64,000 nt of DNA from Simmondsia chinensis (taxonomy: Eukaryota > Streptophyta > Magnoliopsida > Caryophyllales > Simmondsiaceae): positions 12,501 through 76,500 of the forward strand of contig JAGTTD010000008.1 in NCBI GenBank assembly GCA_018398585.1, written 5' to 3'. Both the position numbers and the translations under genes were made by a program. Positions within the stretch are counted from its first letter, which is position 1; every line of letters begins with the position of its first letter. Shown in pieces: positions 37,821-50,700 of this stretch. The notes under the pieces were generated by a model that saw only the letters and a list, made by a program, of their open reading frames with translations, was not told the DNA's origin and made no database searches.

Positions 37821-38414
37821 ATGAAGAAGAAAGCTTCCAGTCTTGTTAAAAATATCATCTCAGTAGTGACATCAATGGCAAAAGCGAAAATAATGGAAGT
37901 AAGAGCCAAAGCAGAAGCTATGAGAGCACGGCTTCTGGTGTTGTCATTGTTGAGGAGCAAAAAGCTATCCTTGGGCTCCCTCTCTCGCAAGATACATGCC
38001 CTGTTGGACAGGAAAGCGGATAGCGATGAGGACATTATAAGCACCGATGATGTTCTTGGAGATGAGAGCAAGGCCATCGTTCTCTACAGTCCCGATATGG
38101 CCAAGAAGAATTATCATCATAATAAGGATGATGATGCTGATGACAACGACAATGACAAATATCCTGATCTCACCCACTCCTTGTTTGCTGAGGAGGACAT
38201 GGAGGAGCTAGATGATGATGTGGACGAACAAGGAACTGGATCCGTTATTGATTTAGTGAAGCATTCCAAGGAGCATGAAGGTGAAGATTTCATATTGGAA
38301 GATGAGATTGATCATGTCGCTGACTTATTCATCAAGAGATTTCGAAAACAAATCCGCTTGCAGAAGTTAGAGTCTTTCAAGCAATTTCAAGAAATGCTCC
38401 ATAGAGGCACTTAG
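37821..38414 (+). CDS. DUF761 (cotton fibre-expressed) family protein
   Basis: A single-exon gene of 197 codons. The N-terminal half is basic and hydrophobic (MKKKASSLVKNIISVVTSMA, AKAEAMRARLLVLSLLRSKK). The middle is acidic and low-complexity, with HHNKDDDADDNDNDKYPDL. The C-terminus reads EIDHVADLFIKRFRKQIRLQ then KLESFKQFQEMLHRGT, the DUF761 signature. Members are small plant proteins of unknown biochemical role, several induced by stress or expressed in fibres and vascular tissue. A TATA box lies 250 bp upstream. The ATG at 37821 follows GGAA and is the first in frame. Confidence 0.88.
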   Translation: MKKKASSLVKNIISVVTSMAKAKIMEVRAKAEAMRARLLVLSLLRSKKLSLGSLSRKIHALLDRKADSDEDIISTDDVLGDESKAIVLYSPDMAKKNYHHNKDDDADDNDNDKYPDLTHSLFAEEDMEELDDDVDEQGTGSVIDLVKHSKEHEGEDFILEDEIDHVADLFIKRFRKQIRLQKLESFKQFQEMLHRGT

Positions 38415-39422
38415 ACAATTTTCTTTCTTATTGATATTTGGAGAAGGTAAGAGTTACTGTAGTGGGGGATGATAACGTCTGAATTCAAACTGATTCATTA
38501 TTATGAGACTGGGTAGTACCAACCTCATGATCCTTTTTATAAATATAACATAGTTTTCCCATCCTTTTTTTCATGAAGAAAGTGTTTTGATGCATCATGT
38601 GGATTTCAATTGTTGCTCTTTGGTTTGAGCATATGGTTAATCGGGCTTTTTTTGTTTCTGCTCCTCAATCAAGCAATTCATTTTCCTTTCAGATCAATTG
38701 TATATAATATAACATGCATGAGAAAAACACTTAATGAAGTTTGATCTTGTACTGCATATGCATATTGTTCACGAATATCCAAAGAATCATTATACCGTAA
38801 GCACAAAACTTGCCCTTTTGCACATTGATATTGATCAAGGACATTTTATTTATTATTTATATCAAAATTTAACATATTCTTTTTTGGATGAATGAAATTT
38901 AGCAATTGTTATTTGTTTCCAGATAAATAACAAATATTGTTTTCTTTATCATAATAAAAATAAAACATGATTCAAATCATGTTTAACTTGAAAGAGGTGG
39001 ACATTATAAATTCTTAACTAAACACACCAGTTACTAAATGGCTATTGTTTAATATAGGAAAATTTCAGTGAGATACAAAAATAAAAAAAGACAATATGGA
39101 TAATAGTAATACATATTTCCAATATGTATAGCCTCCTAATTTGAGGCGACAAGGTATAATATCATTATTATATTTTTGTTTTACAAGGCAAGGAGTATAA
39201 TAATGTCATAAGAAGGGCAACCAACATCATAAAGAGGGGGAAATGAGTTTCAAACCTAAAATATCATTCTTAAGAATATAAAAGTATGTTATATTATTAT
39301 CAAAATTAAACAAAATGGATGTAGCATAACATCTAAAATAAGCCCTAATGACAATCACTAGGGGGGAAAAATTGCAGTCGTTAAAAATGGAATGTTGTGG
39401 ACTCGAAATTGATTGGATGATC
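38415..39422. other. 3' flank between DUF761 gene and next gene
   Basis: AT-rich sequence containing the likely 3' untranslated parts of the two convergent genes. No other feature seen. Confidence 0.55.
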
Positions 39423-40850
39423 TCAAGCTCCTGAGGATTCAAGTGTCTCTGCACGCCGAGGACTGGAACACATAATTCAGTTAGGAAAGTATAATAGCCC
39501 GAATATTCGGTGTATCAAATTTACATATTATTGAACATGATTTGTACCAGTAAAAATAATTATTAAATTATGATTAATAATTATAGATAGTTATCTTAAT
39601 GTATTACTATTGAACCATAAAGTTGAGTACAATACGGAAGCCCCTCTGCATTGTTCATGCGAATGTGGTCATGGTAGGAACAAGCCGGCATAATTGCTTC
39701 TTAAACTGAAGTTCAAATGATTCAAGTAGTAATGCTACCCATTTTTTCATTATTTGTTTAATTTGATTACCAATATCTGTGATAGAGTTAATATATTATG
39801 GGAATCTAGACAATTATCGACATTGTCTATCCATATGCATGATACAATATGGTATTTCATCAATCAAGTTATTTAAAATGAAAACATAAAACGTTGTTTT
39901 TATTTTTCATGTGGGGAGCATTTGGGACTCATACCTGGCAAGAATATCACCACGGATGGGATTAGGCATGGTTTGCCTACTTTCATCTTGAATGTTAGCC
40001 ACTTTTCTCAAAAAAGATTTGCTTATAAACTTGTCTGCAGAGTTAACAACACGGGTAGGAGTATCCACCTCTGGAATCGTCTCCCTCTTCTTCTTGTTCA
40101 CAGAGACTGATGGAGAATGGAAAAGTTGTTGCTTGGCTGTGTGTGCTCCAATAGTAGCTGCCACCGTTACCATTCCCATTACTATGTACACTGGCGCTAA
40201 ATTTGCTCTCTTCATCCTACATATATAACGCCCCAAAATCATTTAATGTATGAATGTAAAAGATTCATTTTTAATACTCCATCCAATTTGTTGGATGCTT
40301 GCCTAAATCCTTTCCAAGTTAGCTAACGTCCAAGCAAATGACAAGCGCTGGATAGAAAATTAAAGCAAGGGGAGAGAAGGAAACAAGAACCTCAAACAAA
40401 TGCATAAACATTTTCCTCTTTTCTCTTAGCTACTTTCAAAGTTTCACTACTAAGTTGATAATCACAACAGCATGCTAACATATTAATAGTAGCAAAAATG
40501 AAAAGAAGAGATTGACTAAAACTATTACCATGACTTGGAAGGAAGAGCATGAGAAGGCCCAGCTGTTGATGCAAATGATCTATTTCTTTGTTGTCTGTTA
40601 ATGGATTCCCAAAGATTCTATGGACAATTTTTTCAATCAATTAAATGAAAATAAGTACGCGTATAATGGATAAACAACATTAAAATTTTCTATTTATTTA
40701 CTAAATTTGATTGTTAAATCATCTTCAATTTGTAAAACACATAAAATAAGAAAAAATATGGTGTGAATAAATATAAAAAGATAGAAGGAACTAATACGAA
40801 TATCTATAAGTTTGTGTGGATTAGGCCATTACCTTAAAAGCCATTTTCAT
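39423..40850 (-). CDS. Small single-pass membrane protein, plant-conserved, unknown role
   Basis: Four exons, 40850-40833 (18 bp), 40617-40529, 40216-39935 and 39462-39423 (40 bp), all GT/AG and in phase, give 142 residues. Exon 2 encodes NLWESINRQQRNRSFASTAG, a basic/Ser-rich segment like a mitochondrial presequence. Exon 3 holds one membrane span (APVYIVMGMVTVAATIGAHT), then AKQQLFHSPSVSVNKKKRET and KSFLRKVANIQD. Exon 4 ends PRRAETLESSGA. I recall uncharacterised plant proteins with this layout; a distant link to the B12D/MLRQ family is only a guess. Reading exon 3 through its GTATGAG donor gives a different end that lacks the conserved PRRAETL. Confidence 0.75.
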
Positions 40851-41058
40851 GGGAGAATGAACAGTGAAAATAGAAGAATTGGTTATATATATAGTTCAAT
40901 AAGCAAGACATATGGCAGGAAACGAGCTTATGTAGGAGTTAGGGAGAAAGGGCACCATCCATTTGCTAGGCATTGACCCCGTCATCTTCTCCTAAGATAA
41001 AGGACCATTCCAGTGGCTTGATGTTCTCAGTTGAAAGATTCCAATATGCATTTAGTTA

Positions 41059-41106
41059 ATAATAATAATAGTAATAGTAATATTATTATTATTATTATTA
41101 TTATTT
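41059..41106. repeat. ATT/AAT microsatellite, self-complementary
   Basis: AATAATAATAATAGTAATAG is followed by TATTATTATTATTATTATTA; the two halves can pair as a hairpin. Confidence 0.8.
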
Positions 41107-41159
41107 ATCATTATTAGTATTATTATACAACCTCAAAGTTAATACTAGTTGAGGAAAAA

Positions 41160-41426
41160 TTTGGCCAACTCGTGGCTGGGAGTAGTTTCCCACCCCTGCC
41201 GAGTTGGTTAAACAAGGCCAGAAACGATTCTCACCACTCGCCGTGTTGGCTAACTCATAAACGAGAATAGTTTCCCACCACTCATTGAGTTAGCTAATCT
41301 GTAACTAGTAACGATTTCCCACCACCTGTTGAAATGGTTAGCTTATGGCTGGGAACGATTCCCCACCACTTGTAGAGTTGACTAACCCCTGGCTGGGAGT
41401 GGTTTTCTACCATCTGCCAAGTTGGC
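41160..41426. repeat. 44-bp minisatellite, left part
   Basis: Six diverged units built on AACTCATGGCTGGGAA, a GGTTTCCCACCACT-like core and a GAGTTGGCT end. The array stops at the truncated LTR of the gypsy element. Confidence 0.82.
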
Positions 41427-44400
41427 TAATTTTGGGAAAAGAACCGAGAGAGGGAAAGAGAGAAAGACCGTAACAGACAAGAAGAGAAGTTAGAGATTAA
41501 GATGAGAAAAGGAGAGAATTTTAAAAGAGAAGAGTTAGAGAAAGAGTGAGAGACGGTTGAGGGAGAAAGATAGAGTTTTTCATATATTTTTGGATGATTC
41601 CAAATGCAATAACTTACATGCCTTATATAGAAGGGAGGAGGGAACCACATGGCTCACAAGCTAACCCCCACTTCCAACAACTACATTAAATGCTAATGCT
41701 TACTTACAAACAACAACTTACCTAATCCTACCTACTACTAAGTTGGGTGGCTTATGTAACCGGTTTAAACAAGGAACCAGTACTCCCACATAACTAACCT
41801 ATATTTCTTAATTAATATTATATTTTATATTACATATCTTGTACAAAAATAATAATAGCAAAAAAAAACTGATACATTGACATGGTGCATGACAATCCCC
41901 TCTTCTTCAAACAATCCTTGTCCTCAAGGATTAAAACTTGGAAATTGCTTGCCAATGAAAGTCCAATCTTCCCAAGTAGCTAGGTCTTCGGTCATATTCT
42001 TCCAGAGGACTTGAACTTGTTTGATCTTCCTCTTGTTGCGTGTCACGGTGCGCTGGTTGAGGATGGCTTGCGGTGTCACTTTGGGCTGATCATCCTTGTC
42101 ACTTTGAGGAAGGTCATAGGTGATGCGCACGTTGTCTCCCACATTTTTCTTAAGTCTGGAAACATGGAAGACCGGATGGATCTTAGAGCCTGTGGGTAAC
42201 TCGAGCCGGTATGCAACTTCCCCGATTCGGGCTTGGATGCGGTATGGTCCGTAGTAACGGGCAGCTAGCTTCAAGTTCCTTCGAAGAGCTACGGATGTTT
42301 TCCCGTAAGGTTGCAGCTTGAGAAAAACCCAGTCTCCCACTTCAAAGGTCCTTTTCAGTTCTTCTTTAGTCTGCTTGTTGTTTATAACGTTGATGTGCCT
42401 CCTTCAGATTTTCCTTGAGTAAATTGATCAAGTTATGTCTTTCGTTGGTGAAGTCTTCAACGTCCCCGGATGCGGAAATGCAAGGGATGTCAAGGGCAAG
42501 GACTCTCGGTTCATAGCCGCAGAGGGCAAGGAAGGGAGTGGCCTTAAAGGAGGAGTGATAGTGAGTGTTGTACCAAAATTCGGCTAAGGGAGGCCATTGG
42601 GACCATTGCTTTGGTTTGTGGAGGGGGCTCGGAGATAGCTTTCAAGGCACTAATTCACACGTTCGATCTGTCCATCCGATTGTGGGTGATAAGCACTAAT
42701 CATCTTCAACTCGACTCCGGATAGGCGCATGAGTTCCTTCCAAAAGAGGTTTTGGAAGGAAGCATCTCGGTCTGAAATGATGCCTTAGGCAGCCCATGGA
42801 GACGGTAGACATGATCCAAGAACAATTGGACCACCTTGGTTGCGGTATATTGGTGAGCCAAAACCATGAAGTGTGCGTACTTGGTGAGTCTGTCAACAAC
42901 CACCAAAATGAAGTCTTTTCCTCCTGACTTGGGCAGGCCTTATATGAAGTCCAAACTAATGCTTTCCCATGCTTGGTTGGGCACGGGTAGAGGTTGTAGG
43001 AGCCCCGAGTTGGCCACGTTCTCATGCTTGGTGCGTTGGCAAGTGTCACACCTCTCCACCCATTCACAAACATTTTTCTTGAGGTTGGGCCAATAGAACA
43101 TGCGTTTGACCCTCATTAAAGTGCTAAGAGTGCCCGAGTGACCCCCCATGGGAGATTCATGAAGTGCTTGAAGTACCTTGTCTCTCATTCCTCCTTCCCC
43201 CACATAAAGCCTCCCCTTGTATTTGAGGAGGCCTCCTTCAAACGAGTAAGGCCTATTGCTTGTTGGATCGAGGATGAGTTGCTCAATCAACTTGGCAGTG
43301 TGGGCCTTGTTTTCGTAGCATTGAGCGAGCTCGTGCACCCAAAGAGGAACCCAGGTGGTCATGAGGGCATAAGCGGCATTGGCCTCTTCTTCATCACACC
43401 TTGAAAGCGCGTCAGCGGCTCTGTTCTCAGGTCCCTTGCGGTATTGGATGCTATAACGAAGGCTCATCAACTTTGACATCCCCTTGATTTACAATTGCTT
43501 AGTAACTCTTTGCTCTAGAAGGTCCATCAAATAATGCCTCCACTTCTCAACAGCCGTGAGTACCGCGAGAAGCTCCTTCTTATAGAACAAAAGCCCAAGA
43601 TGGCGTGGGCTAAGGGTCTTGCTAAGGTAGGCAAGGGGTCTGCCTTCTTGTGAGAAAACCGCACCAATCCCTCTTCGGCAAGCATCGGTTTCCAGGACGA
43701 AAGGCTTGGAGAAATCCGGAAGTGCAAGGACCGGGGCTGTTGTCATGGCCTCTTTCAAGGCCTCAAATGCTCGTTTGGCTTCCTCGTTCCAATGGAATCC
43801 CTCTTTTTTGAGGAGGTTGGTCAATGGCTTGCTCAAGGTCCCGTATCCACGTATAAACTTCTAGTAGTACCCGATGAGTCCTAAGAACCCACGAAGGCCC
43901 TTGACACTTGTTGGTCTTGGCCACTTCTTTATTGCCTCGATCTTGCCTTCATCGGTTGCAACTCCTTCCTTTGAGATCACATATCCCAAATATTCGACCC
44001 GGTCTTGGCCGAAAGTACATTTGCTTTGTTTGGCATAGAAGCGGTGCATGCGCAAGATCTCAAGCACCTTGGTCAAGTGCACAAGATGCGCTAGAAGGTC
44101 TGGGCTATAGACCAAGATATCATCGAAGAACACGAGCTCAAACTTGTGGAGGTACAGTCCAAAGACTTCATTCATGAGGGCTTGGAAGGATGTGGGAGCA
44201 TTGGTGAGCCCGAAAGGCATAACACGGAACTCGTAGTGTCCTTAGTGGGTCCTGAAGGCGGTCTTGTGCTGATCTTCCTCACAAACTCGGATTTGGTGAT
44301 AACCGGCCCGGAGATCAATTTTGGAGAAAATTGTGGCACCTTTGAGCTCATCAAGTGAATCATCGATTACCGGTATCAGAAACTTGTCCTTCACTGTGAT

Positions 44401-47006
44401 TTTGTTTAATTGACGATAATCCACACAAAATCGGTATGACCCATCTTTCTTACAGACCAAAAGCACCTGTGAGGCAAACGGACTGCGGCTCAGCTGGATT
44501 ATGGAAGCCTCTAGCATCTCCTTGACTTGTTGCTCGATTTCATTCTTTTGTCCGTGAGGGCATCGGTAGGGCCGAATGTTCACGGGTTTGGCATCGGGCA
44601 AGGTCGGTATGCGGTGGTCATGGGATCGAGGAGGAGGAAGGGACCTTGGAACGTCAAAGACATCTTGATATCGGCTTAGGATGTGCTCAATCTTCGGATG
44701 GACAAGAGCATTAGGAACCTCCACGGTGGTGGCCGTAAAGAGATGGCCCATTACATGACCGACCTTGTTGAAGAACTTGATTAGGGCCTTGCCCGAAATG
44801 GATTGCAAGGAAGCTCTCTCGGATGTGCCTTGTAATCGAACTTCCTTCCCATCCTTGAAGCATGCGAATTTTAGGTTGGTGAAGTCGAATGTCACAGGCC
44901 CGTAGTGTTGGAGCCAATCTACCCCAAGGACCATGTCACTGCCCCGGAGTTCAAGCATCATCAAGTCATCAATGAATGTCGTGCCTTGGACCTTCCATCT
45001 TACCCCCGGACACTCCTGATAGCTAACAAGGCTTTCCCCGTTAGCCACGGTCACGGTCATGACAATGGTGGGCACGGTTTCGAGTTGAAGTTCTCGAACC
45101 ACACGAGCATCGAGGAAGCTGCTTGTGGACCCACTATCAATCAAGGTGTTTACCTCACGTTTCTTGATCTGCCCCTTCAACCTCAAAGTGTTATGCGTGA
45201 TCCGACCCGAGAGTGCATGGAGAGAAATTTCCATGGCCCCGTTTTCTTCCCCTTCGGGTTCCTCTTCAAACTTAGCTTCTTCTCCCGGTTCCTTATTCTC
45301 AGCTTCTTCACCCTCCATGCTTTGCAACTGTTTTGTCTTACAAACATGCCCCGGAAAGTACCTTTCATGGAACTTGTAGCATTGGCCGGGCTCTCGCTTA
45401 GGTGCCCTAGACCCGGTATTGGAGCTGGCACCCGATCGGGTTTCGCCAGGCTTGGACACAGAACCGTGGGACTGAGTCGATCCCTGGAACAAGACCGTGG
45501 GTGCTGTCCGGTTGCTTGAAGCTGGCTTGGCATTGAAGCAGGGCCGTGCGGTTGGCTTGCTCCTGGTAGAGTGTTTGATTTCGGCTATGGCTACCTCTTG
45601 GAGTTTGGCTTGTTCAAAAGCCATATTGAGATCGGTGGGGCGGCTAGCCTTGACGGAGGCTCGTAAAGCGGGTTTGAGCCGGCTAATGAAACTCGAGACG
45701 AAGTATGCCTCGCTTAAAATCGGGTGGTGTATCAACTTCCAGCTTTTCAATTCTTCGAACCTCATGACGTATTCTTCTACTGGTCCATTTTGAGCCATTT
45801 TACTAAACTCCTCCATGACATCTTGAAGTGAACGATCACCAAAATGTTTGCGAAGTTTATCCATGAAGAACTGCCATGGCATTTTAGGATGTCTAGGTTC
45901 AAGAGCATGATACCACACATCCCATGGTAGTGAAGATGTCTCGATGCATACTCTATCCATTCGTTCTCCGGAACCTGATACCAACGGAAGTACTTAAGGC
46001 ATTTTCGAATCCAAGCTCTCTGATGCGAACCTTCAAACTTCGAAATTTCAAGCCTTGGCGTGTGGTTGGACCATGTGCGGTTGCTTCCGTTGCTTCGGCT
46101 ATAGTCTCCTTCTTCCATGATTCGGGGTGGGCCACGGTTGGTCCTGGGCTCCGAAGATCGTGCGGGTGGTGGTAAAATTCCATCCCCTGTCCAGGGATAG
46201 TTCCCGGATCCCCCTTGTGCGGTGAATTCGTGGCCACCCACGGGTGGTGCCATAGGTTCAACTTCGGGTCTCTTTTCTTGGGCTTTCACCAACCCACTAA
46301 TAGCTTCGGATAGGGTCCTAATTTCCACCCCCATATTCTCCATGGTGGCTTTCAATTCGGTGCTAGTTTGGGTTTGTTGCTCAACAAGGTCCTCCAAACG
46401 GTCCAACCTTCCTTCAACAACGTCAATCCACTCGTTGGGTTCGGTATTTCCAGATGCCGACATACTTCTTGTGATGGCTAGCTTATTAGATCATAAGATG
46501 GCTCTGATACCACTTTATCACGAACCTAAGTCCATTACTTGGATAATTTTGGGAAAAGAACCGAGAGACGGAAAGAGAGTAGGAGACAAGAAGAGAAGTT
46601 AGAGATTAGGATGAGAAAAGGAGAGAATATTAGAAGAGAAGAGTTAGAGACAGAGAGAGAGAAGGTTGAGGGAGAAAGATAGAGTTTTTCATATAGTTTT
46701 GGATGATTCCAAATACAACAACTTACATGCCTTATATAGAAGGGAGGAGGGAACCACATAGCTCACAAGCTAGCCCCCACTTCCAACAATTACATTAAAT
46801 GCTAATGCTTAGTTACAAGCAACAGCTTACCTAATCCTACCTACTACTAAGTTAGGTGGCTTAAGTAACCGGTTTAAACAAGCAACCGGTACTCCCACAT
46901 AACTAACCTATATTTCTTAATTGATATTATATTTTACATTATATATCTAGTACAAAAATAATAATAGCAAAAAAAAAAAACTGATACATTGACACGGTGT
47001 GTAACA
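41427..47006 (-). mobile_element. Decayed Ty3/gypsy retrotransposon
   Basis: On the minus strand: 5' LTR 47006-46516 (starts TGTTACACACCG), primer-binding site TGGTATCAGAGC at 46512-46501, gag-pol, purine tract GAAGAAGAGGGGAT and 3' LTR 41894-41427. The LTRs differ by several per cent and the 3' LTR lacks its last 26 or so bases, so a target-site duplication cannot be shown. It sits between units of a 44-bp minisatellite. The C-terminal LWKNMTEDLATWED resembles a chromovirus-type tail. Confidence 0.9.
41924..46463 (-). pseudogene. Ty3/gypsy gag-pol, multiply disrupted
   Basis: Gag starts at 46463 (MSASGNTEPNEWIDVVEGRL). Near 45915 the frame shifts, and the pol frame then carries a capsid segment, protease ([13 protein letters not shown]), reverse transcriptase ([25 protein letters not shown]), RNase H (VLETDACRRGIGAVF), integrase zinc finger (HESPMGGHSG to CDTCQRTK) and an integrase core start (VVVDRLTKYAHFM). 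In-frame stops lie at 44244-44242, 43863-43861, 43491-43489 and 42942-42940, with a further frameshift near 42775. The last open piece, 42340-41924, holds the C-terminal part. No functional polyprotein is possible. Confidence 0.92.
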
Positions 47007-47052
47007 ACTCATGGCTGGGAATGGTTTCTCATTGTCTGTTGAGCACACTAGC
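47007..47052. repeat. 44-bp minisatellite, right part
   Basis: AACTCATGGCTGGGAATGGT and TTGAGCACACT form one more unit of the array seen at 41160-41426, directly after the 5' LTR. Confidence 0.75.
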
Positions 47053-47732
47053 CCTTTCCCGAGGAACGAAACACAATATACTGGTTCTACCTTTCATATA
47101 AGCTTCTTCTATGATGCAGAACGAAAGTGCAAACTCGATATTAAACACATTAAATCGAAAAACTCAGAATCCATCGAAAATTTAGAGAGAAATCTAGAGT
47201 TTTTTGTGTTTAAGAAGATTGGAACAAGATGACGAGCAATGGTTAGTGACTATTCATAAGAAAAGCTAAGAAAATCCCTAAAATGCAAAATTATAAAAGT
47301 GCCACTAGATTAGTTGCAAAACAAGATGTATTTTAGAGGCCAAATGTGAACAAAATGAGCATTTGTTGGTGACAATTAGTTCCCTTTGCATAATTCAACC
47401 TGAGAGTTTCATATTAATATATTATGGCTCTTGAGTTCGAAAAGGGGTGCACTGCTTAACTCAGCCCGTGAACACTATTCAGAATGAAATGCCAAATCTG
47501 TCCATGTTGTTGGACGGGACTCTACTTGGATATAAAGAGAACGAGGAGAGTCCAGCCCAATGGTTCATAATAACGTCACCCCCACGCAGTGAGTCAACCG
47601 AAGGTAGTGGTGTGGAGGAGCGTTCTCTCACCTGGGAAAAGAGACAACGCCCAGCAGGATTCCGACAATAGGAGCACCTCGATCTTTCTCTCTCTAAAAT
47701 CATCGTTGTTTCCTCCCCCGGATTGTTGTTCT
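47053..47732. other. Upstream region of NEF1 with repeat debris
   Basis: 47100-47360 resembles 53430-54130 in NEF1 intron 1 (AAAATGC, AAAGTGCCACTA, TTTAGAGGCC), so it is a dispersed repeat. 47640-47732 is pyrimidine-rich and probably holds the NEF1 promoter and leader; no clear TATA box. Confidence 0.55.
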
Positions 47733-50700
47733 ATGTTGCCGCCGGAGCTCCAACCTCGGTCCCATCGTCCCTACATTTCATCATCAGTGAGCGTTCCTAC
47801 CTTCTCAAGTCCCTTCAATGGAGGCTACTCCCCTGACCGAAACCCTAACCCTAACCCTAACCCTAGTCTCAATTCCTCCACCAACAGCTTATACAGCAGC
47901 CCCAGCAGTAGCACTCGATCTCTCATGAATTCCCGCTACTCCCCCTCTTCCTTCATTCATAACACCAGGATCGCCATCGCCCTCGTGCCCTGTGCTGCTT
48001 TCCTACTTGACCTCGGCGGCACTCCTGTTGTCGCCACTCTCACCCTCGGCCTCATGTGCTCTTACATCCTCGATTCTCTCAATTTTAAGCCAGGCGCCTT
48101 CTTCGGGGTGTGGTTCTCCCTCATTGCTGCTCAGATTGCCTTCTTCTTCAGCTCCTCCATTTTCTCTACCTTCCATTCCCTTCCTCTAGCTTTGCTTGCT
48201 TCCTTTTTATGCGGTGAGGCCAACTTCTTGATAGGTGTATGGTCCTCTCTTCAGTTTAAGTGGATTCAGATTGAAAACCCTTCCATTGTCCTCGCCCTCG
48301 AGCGTCTCCTTTTCGCCTGCGTCCCTCTTGCTGCGGCTTCTCTTTTCACCTGGGCTGCCGTTGCCGCTGTGGGTATGGCTAATGCTGCTTATTATCTCAT
48401 GGTTTTTAACTGTTTCTTCTTCTGGCTCTACTCCGTCCCTCGCATTTCCTCGTTCAGGTCCAAGCAAGAAGCTGGTGGTTACCACGGTGGAGAAGTACCC
48501 GAGGACATGTTCATTCTCGCCCCCCTTGAGACTTGTATCCACACTCTCAATTTGCTCTTCTCCCCATCGCTACTCCACATTGCTTCTCACTACTCCGTCC
48601 TATTTACCTCTGCTGCCTCTGTTTCTGATTTGCTCCTCCTTTTCTTCCTTCCATTCCTGTTTCTGCTATATGCGTCTACTAGGAATGCTCTTTGGTGGTT
48701 GACCAAACATCCTAGTCAGTTGCAGAATATCCGCATTGTCAATGGGTCAGTTGCTCTGTTTATTGTTGTCATCTGCTTGGAGATCAGGGTGATTTTTCAT
48801 TCATTTGGCCGGTATATTCAGCTCCCGCCACCATTTAGTTACCTTTTAGTGACCATCACAATGCTCGGAAGTGCTGCAGCTACTGCTGCTTATGCCCTTG
48901 GTATGATTGCCGATGCTTTCAGCTCTATGGCTTTTACGTTTTTGGCTGTAGTAGCTAGTGCAGCTGGTGCAATTGTTGTGGGCGTCCCGGTTTTGGTATG
49001 TATTCGTATTTGTTTCTTACCTTGCTCTACGTCCGCACGCTAAAATAGTGTGAATAATAAGAAGATTTATTATTGTTACAATTAATAACTGACAAGAGAG
49101 CTTGGATTTGAAAAGACCCTCTGAAAATTTATCCAGTGAGTTGAGTGGAAATATTTAGCTGGCAGTGCTAGTGATCAGTACAATTGCAAACTCTGTATCA
49201 TGTGAAGACTGTTCATGGTTTTCTAGACGACTTGGAACTAAATTTGTTGCCACTCCTAGCATATTTCTTAGTATTTTTCTCTGTCACTGAAAGCCCAGTG
49301 TCTTGTACCTTTTGAGCACATCTGCTTTTTCCTTCAGTATTTGGAGATGACTGTTTGTGGCTCGCGTTCATGCCAAGATCAAAGTTGCTGCTCAGTTTGT
49401 TATACATATAAAAGTAGCTGTTTTGAGTTTGGCTTAAGAACATATTCTGACGATGGATCAATTAATGGAAAGGGTGAGATCATGCTAGTTAATTCATCTG
49501 GGATGATACTGTTTTTGTCTGTATTATGTACTTCCTGTCTTTGTTGAGGCATTTTCTTTGTTGATTATGAAATGAAGTATTTTGGGAGTTGAGAATTGCT
49601 GAGATGGAAATTATTTATGATAAGGGTTACCAAGCGTTGGGACACTATTACTCAGACACGAGTTTATCAATATGCAGTTGAGGAGATTTAATTTTTTTTA
49701 TTGTCAAGAACCAAGTGAAACATTTGAAAAGAATAGTAGCTGGGATAAGTTGGCGCCAACATAAAACTATGTTGGGGTTGTGTTTGAGATGTTGAGTCCA
49801 GATATGTATGATTTTATATTCTTCCAATCAGCTTTGTGAGCATATCACTGTTACATGTGCAGATAACATATTAGTATGCTATGCCATTGAGGAGATGTAT
49901 CATTATTAAAGTGAATTCAGGAATAGGATGTTGATTCTCTTCCAATGGAAATGGGCTGATAGGGGAATCGCATTTGTAATTAGACTGGGAGATCAAGTCC
50001 CACATGCTTGGTGAACAAAGGCAACAATTTTCGGACACCCTCGTTTGATGGGCAAGGTACAATGAGTGACTTGATTGGGGCGGCCTTGGGGAAACTGCAA
50101 CGCTGACGGGCCTCTGTTAGCTGTCATGCAAGCGATATAGACCATATCTTTCTCCAACAATATTAGAAAATAAGAAAGGTGTGATTATGAGTATGGAGTT
50201 TCTATCTTGGGTAGCTAATACTTTTTCTTTTCCACTTCAGGAACACAATTATCATTGGCATGTTGTGATCATATAATAGTGTGCTCAGATGTTGATGGAT
50301 TCTCAAGAAATTTGCATGAGCAGCCATGGTAATGCTGCTTACCTTTGTAGGAATCCAACTTATGCTACTAGTGCGGATTCTTTAGCTTTAGTCCCATCCA
50401 TGTTGCCTTTTCTGGGTTCTAGTATGGATGCCTTCTTTGAGGAGATGTTCGGTAACTCTCAATCAGTATCTAAATCTCATTTGCTGGCTGACTTATAGAA
50501 TGGGTGTAAAGTGGTGTGAGAACTAGTTTAGATAGTGGAGAATAAGATGAGGCAATCTCTAAGAGTGTGCAGCTCTTATGAGTGGCTTTGAGAGAGAAGC
50601 AATTGAGTTGTTTAAGCTAATTTTCAGATGAGAGTTCAGGAATGTGCGAGAAACAAGCTTGAAGCACAAGGAAAAGCTAGAGTAAAGAGAAGCCAAGACC

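Noticed and set aside
39907..40242. One-exon 111-codon gene
   Set aside because: It starts inside an intron (TATGTAG acceptor at 40217) and reads through a GTATGAG donor; the spliced four-exon model fits better.
41160..41426. CRISPR-like array
   Set aside because: Units are diverged head-to-tail repeats without distinct spacers, in plant DNA.
44905..45519. 204-codon plus-strand frame
   Set aside because: Antisense to the gypsy gag-protease region, with no motif of its own.
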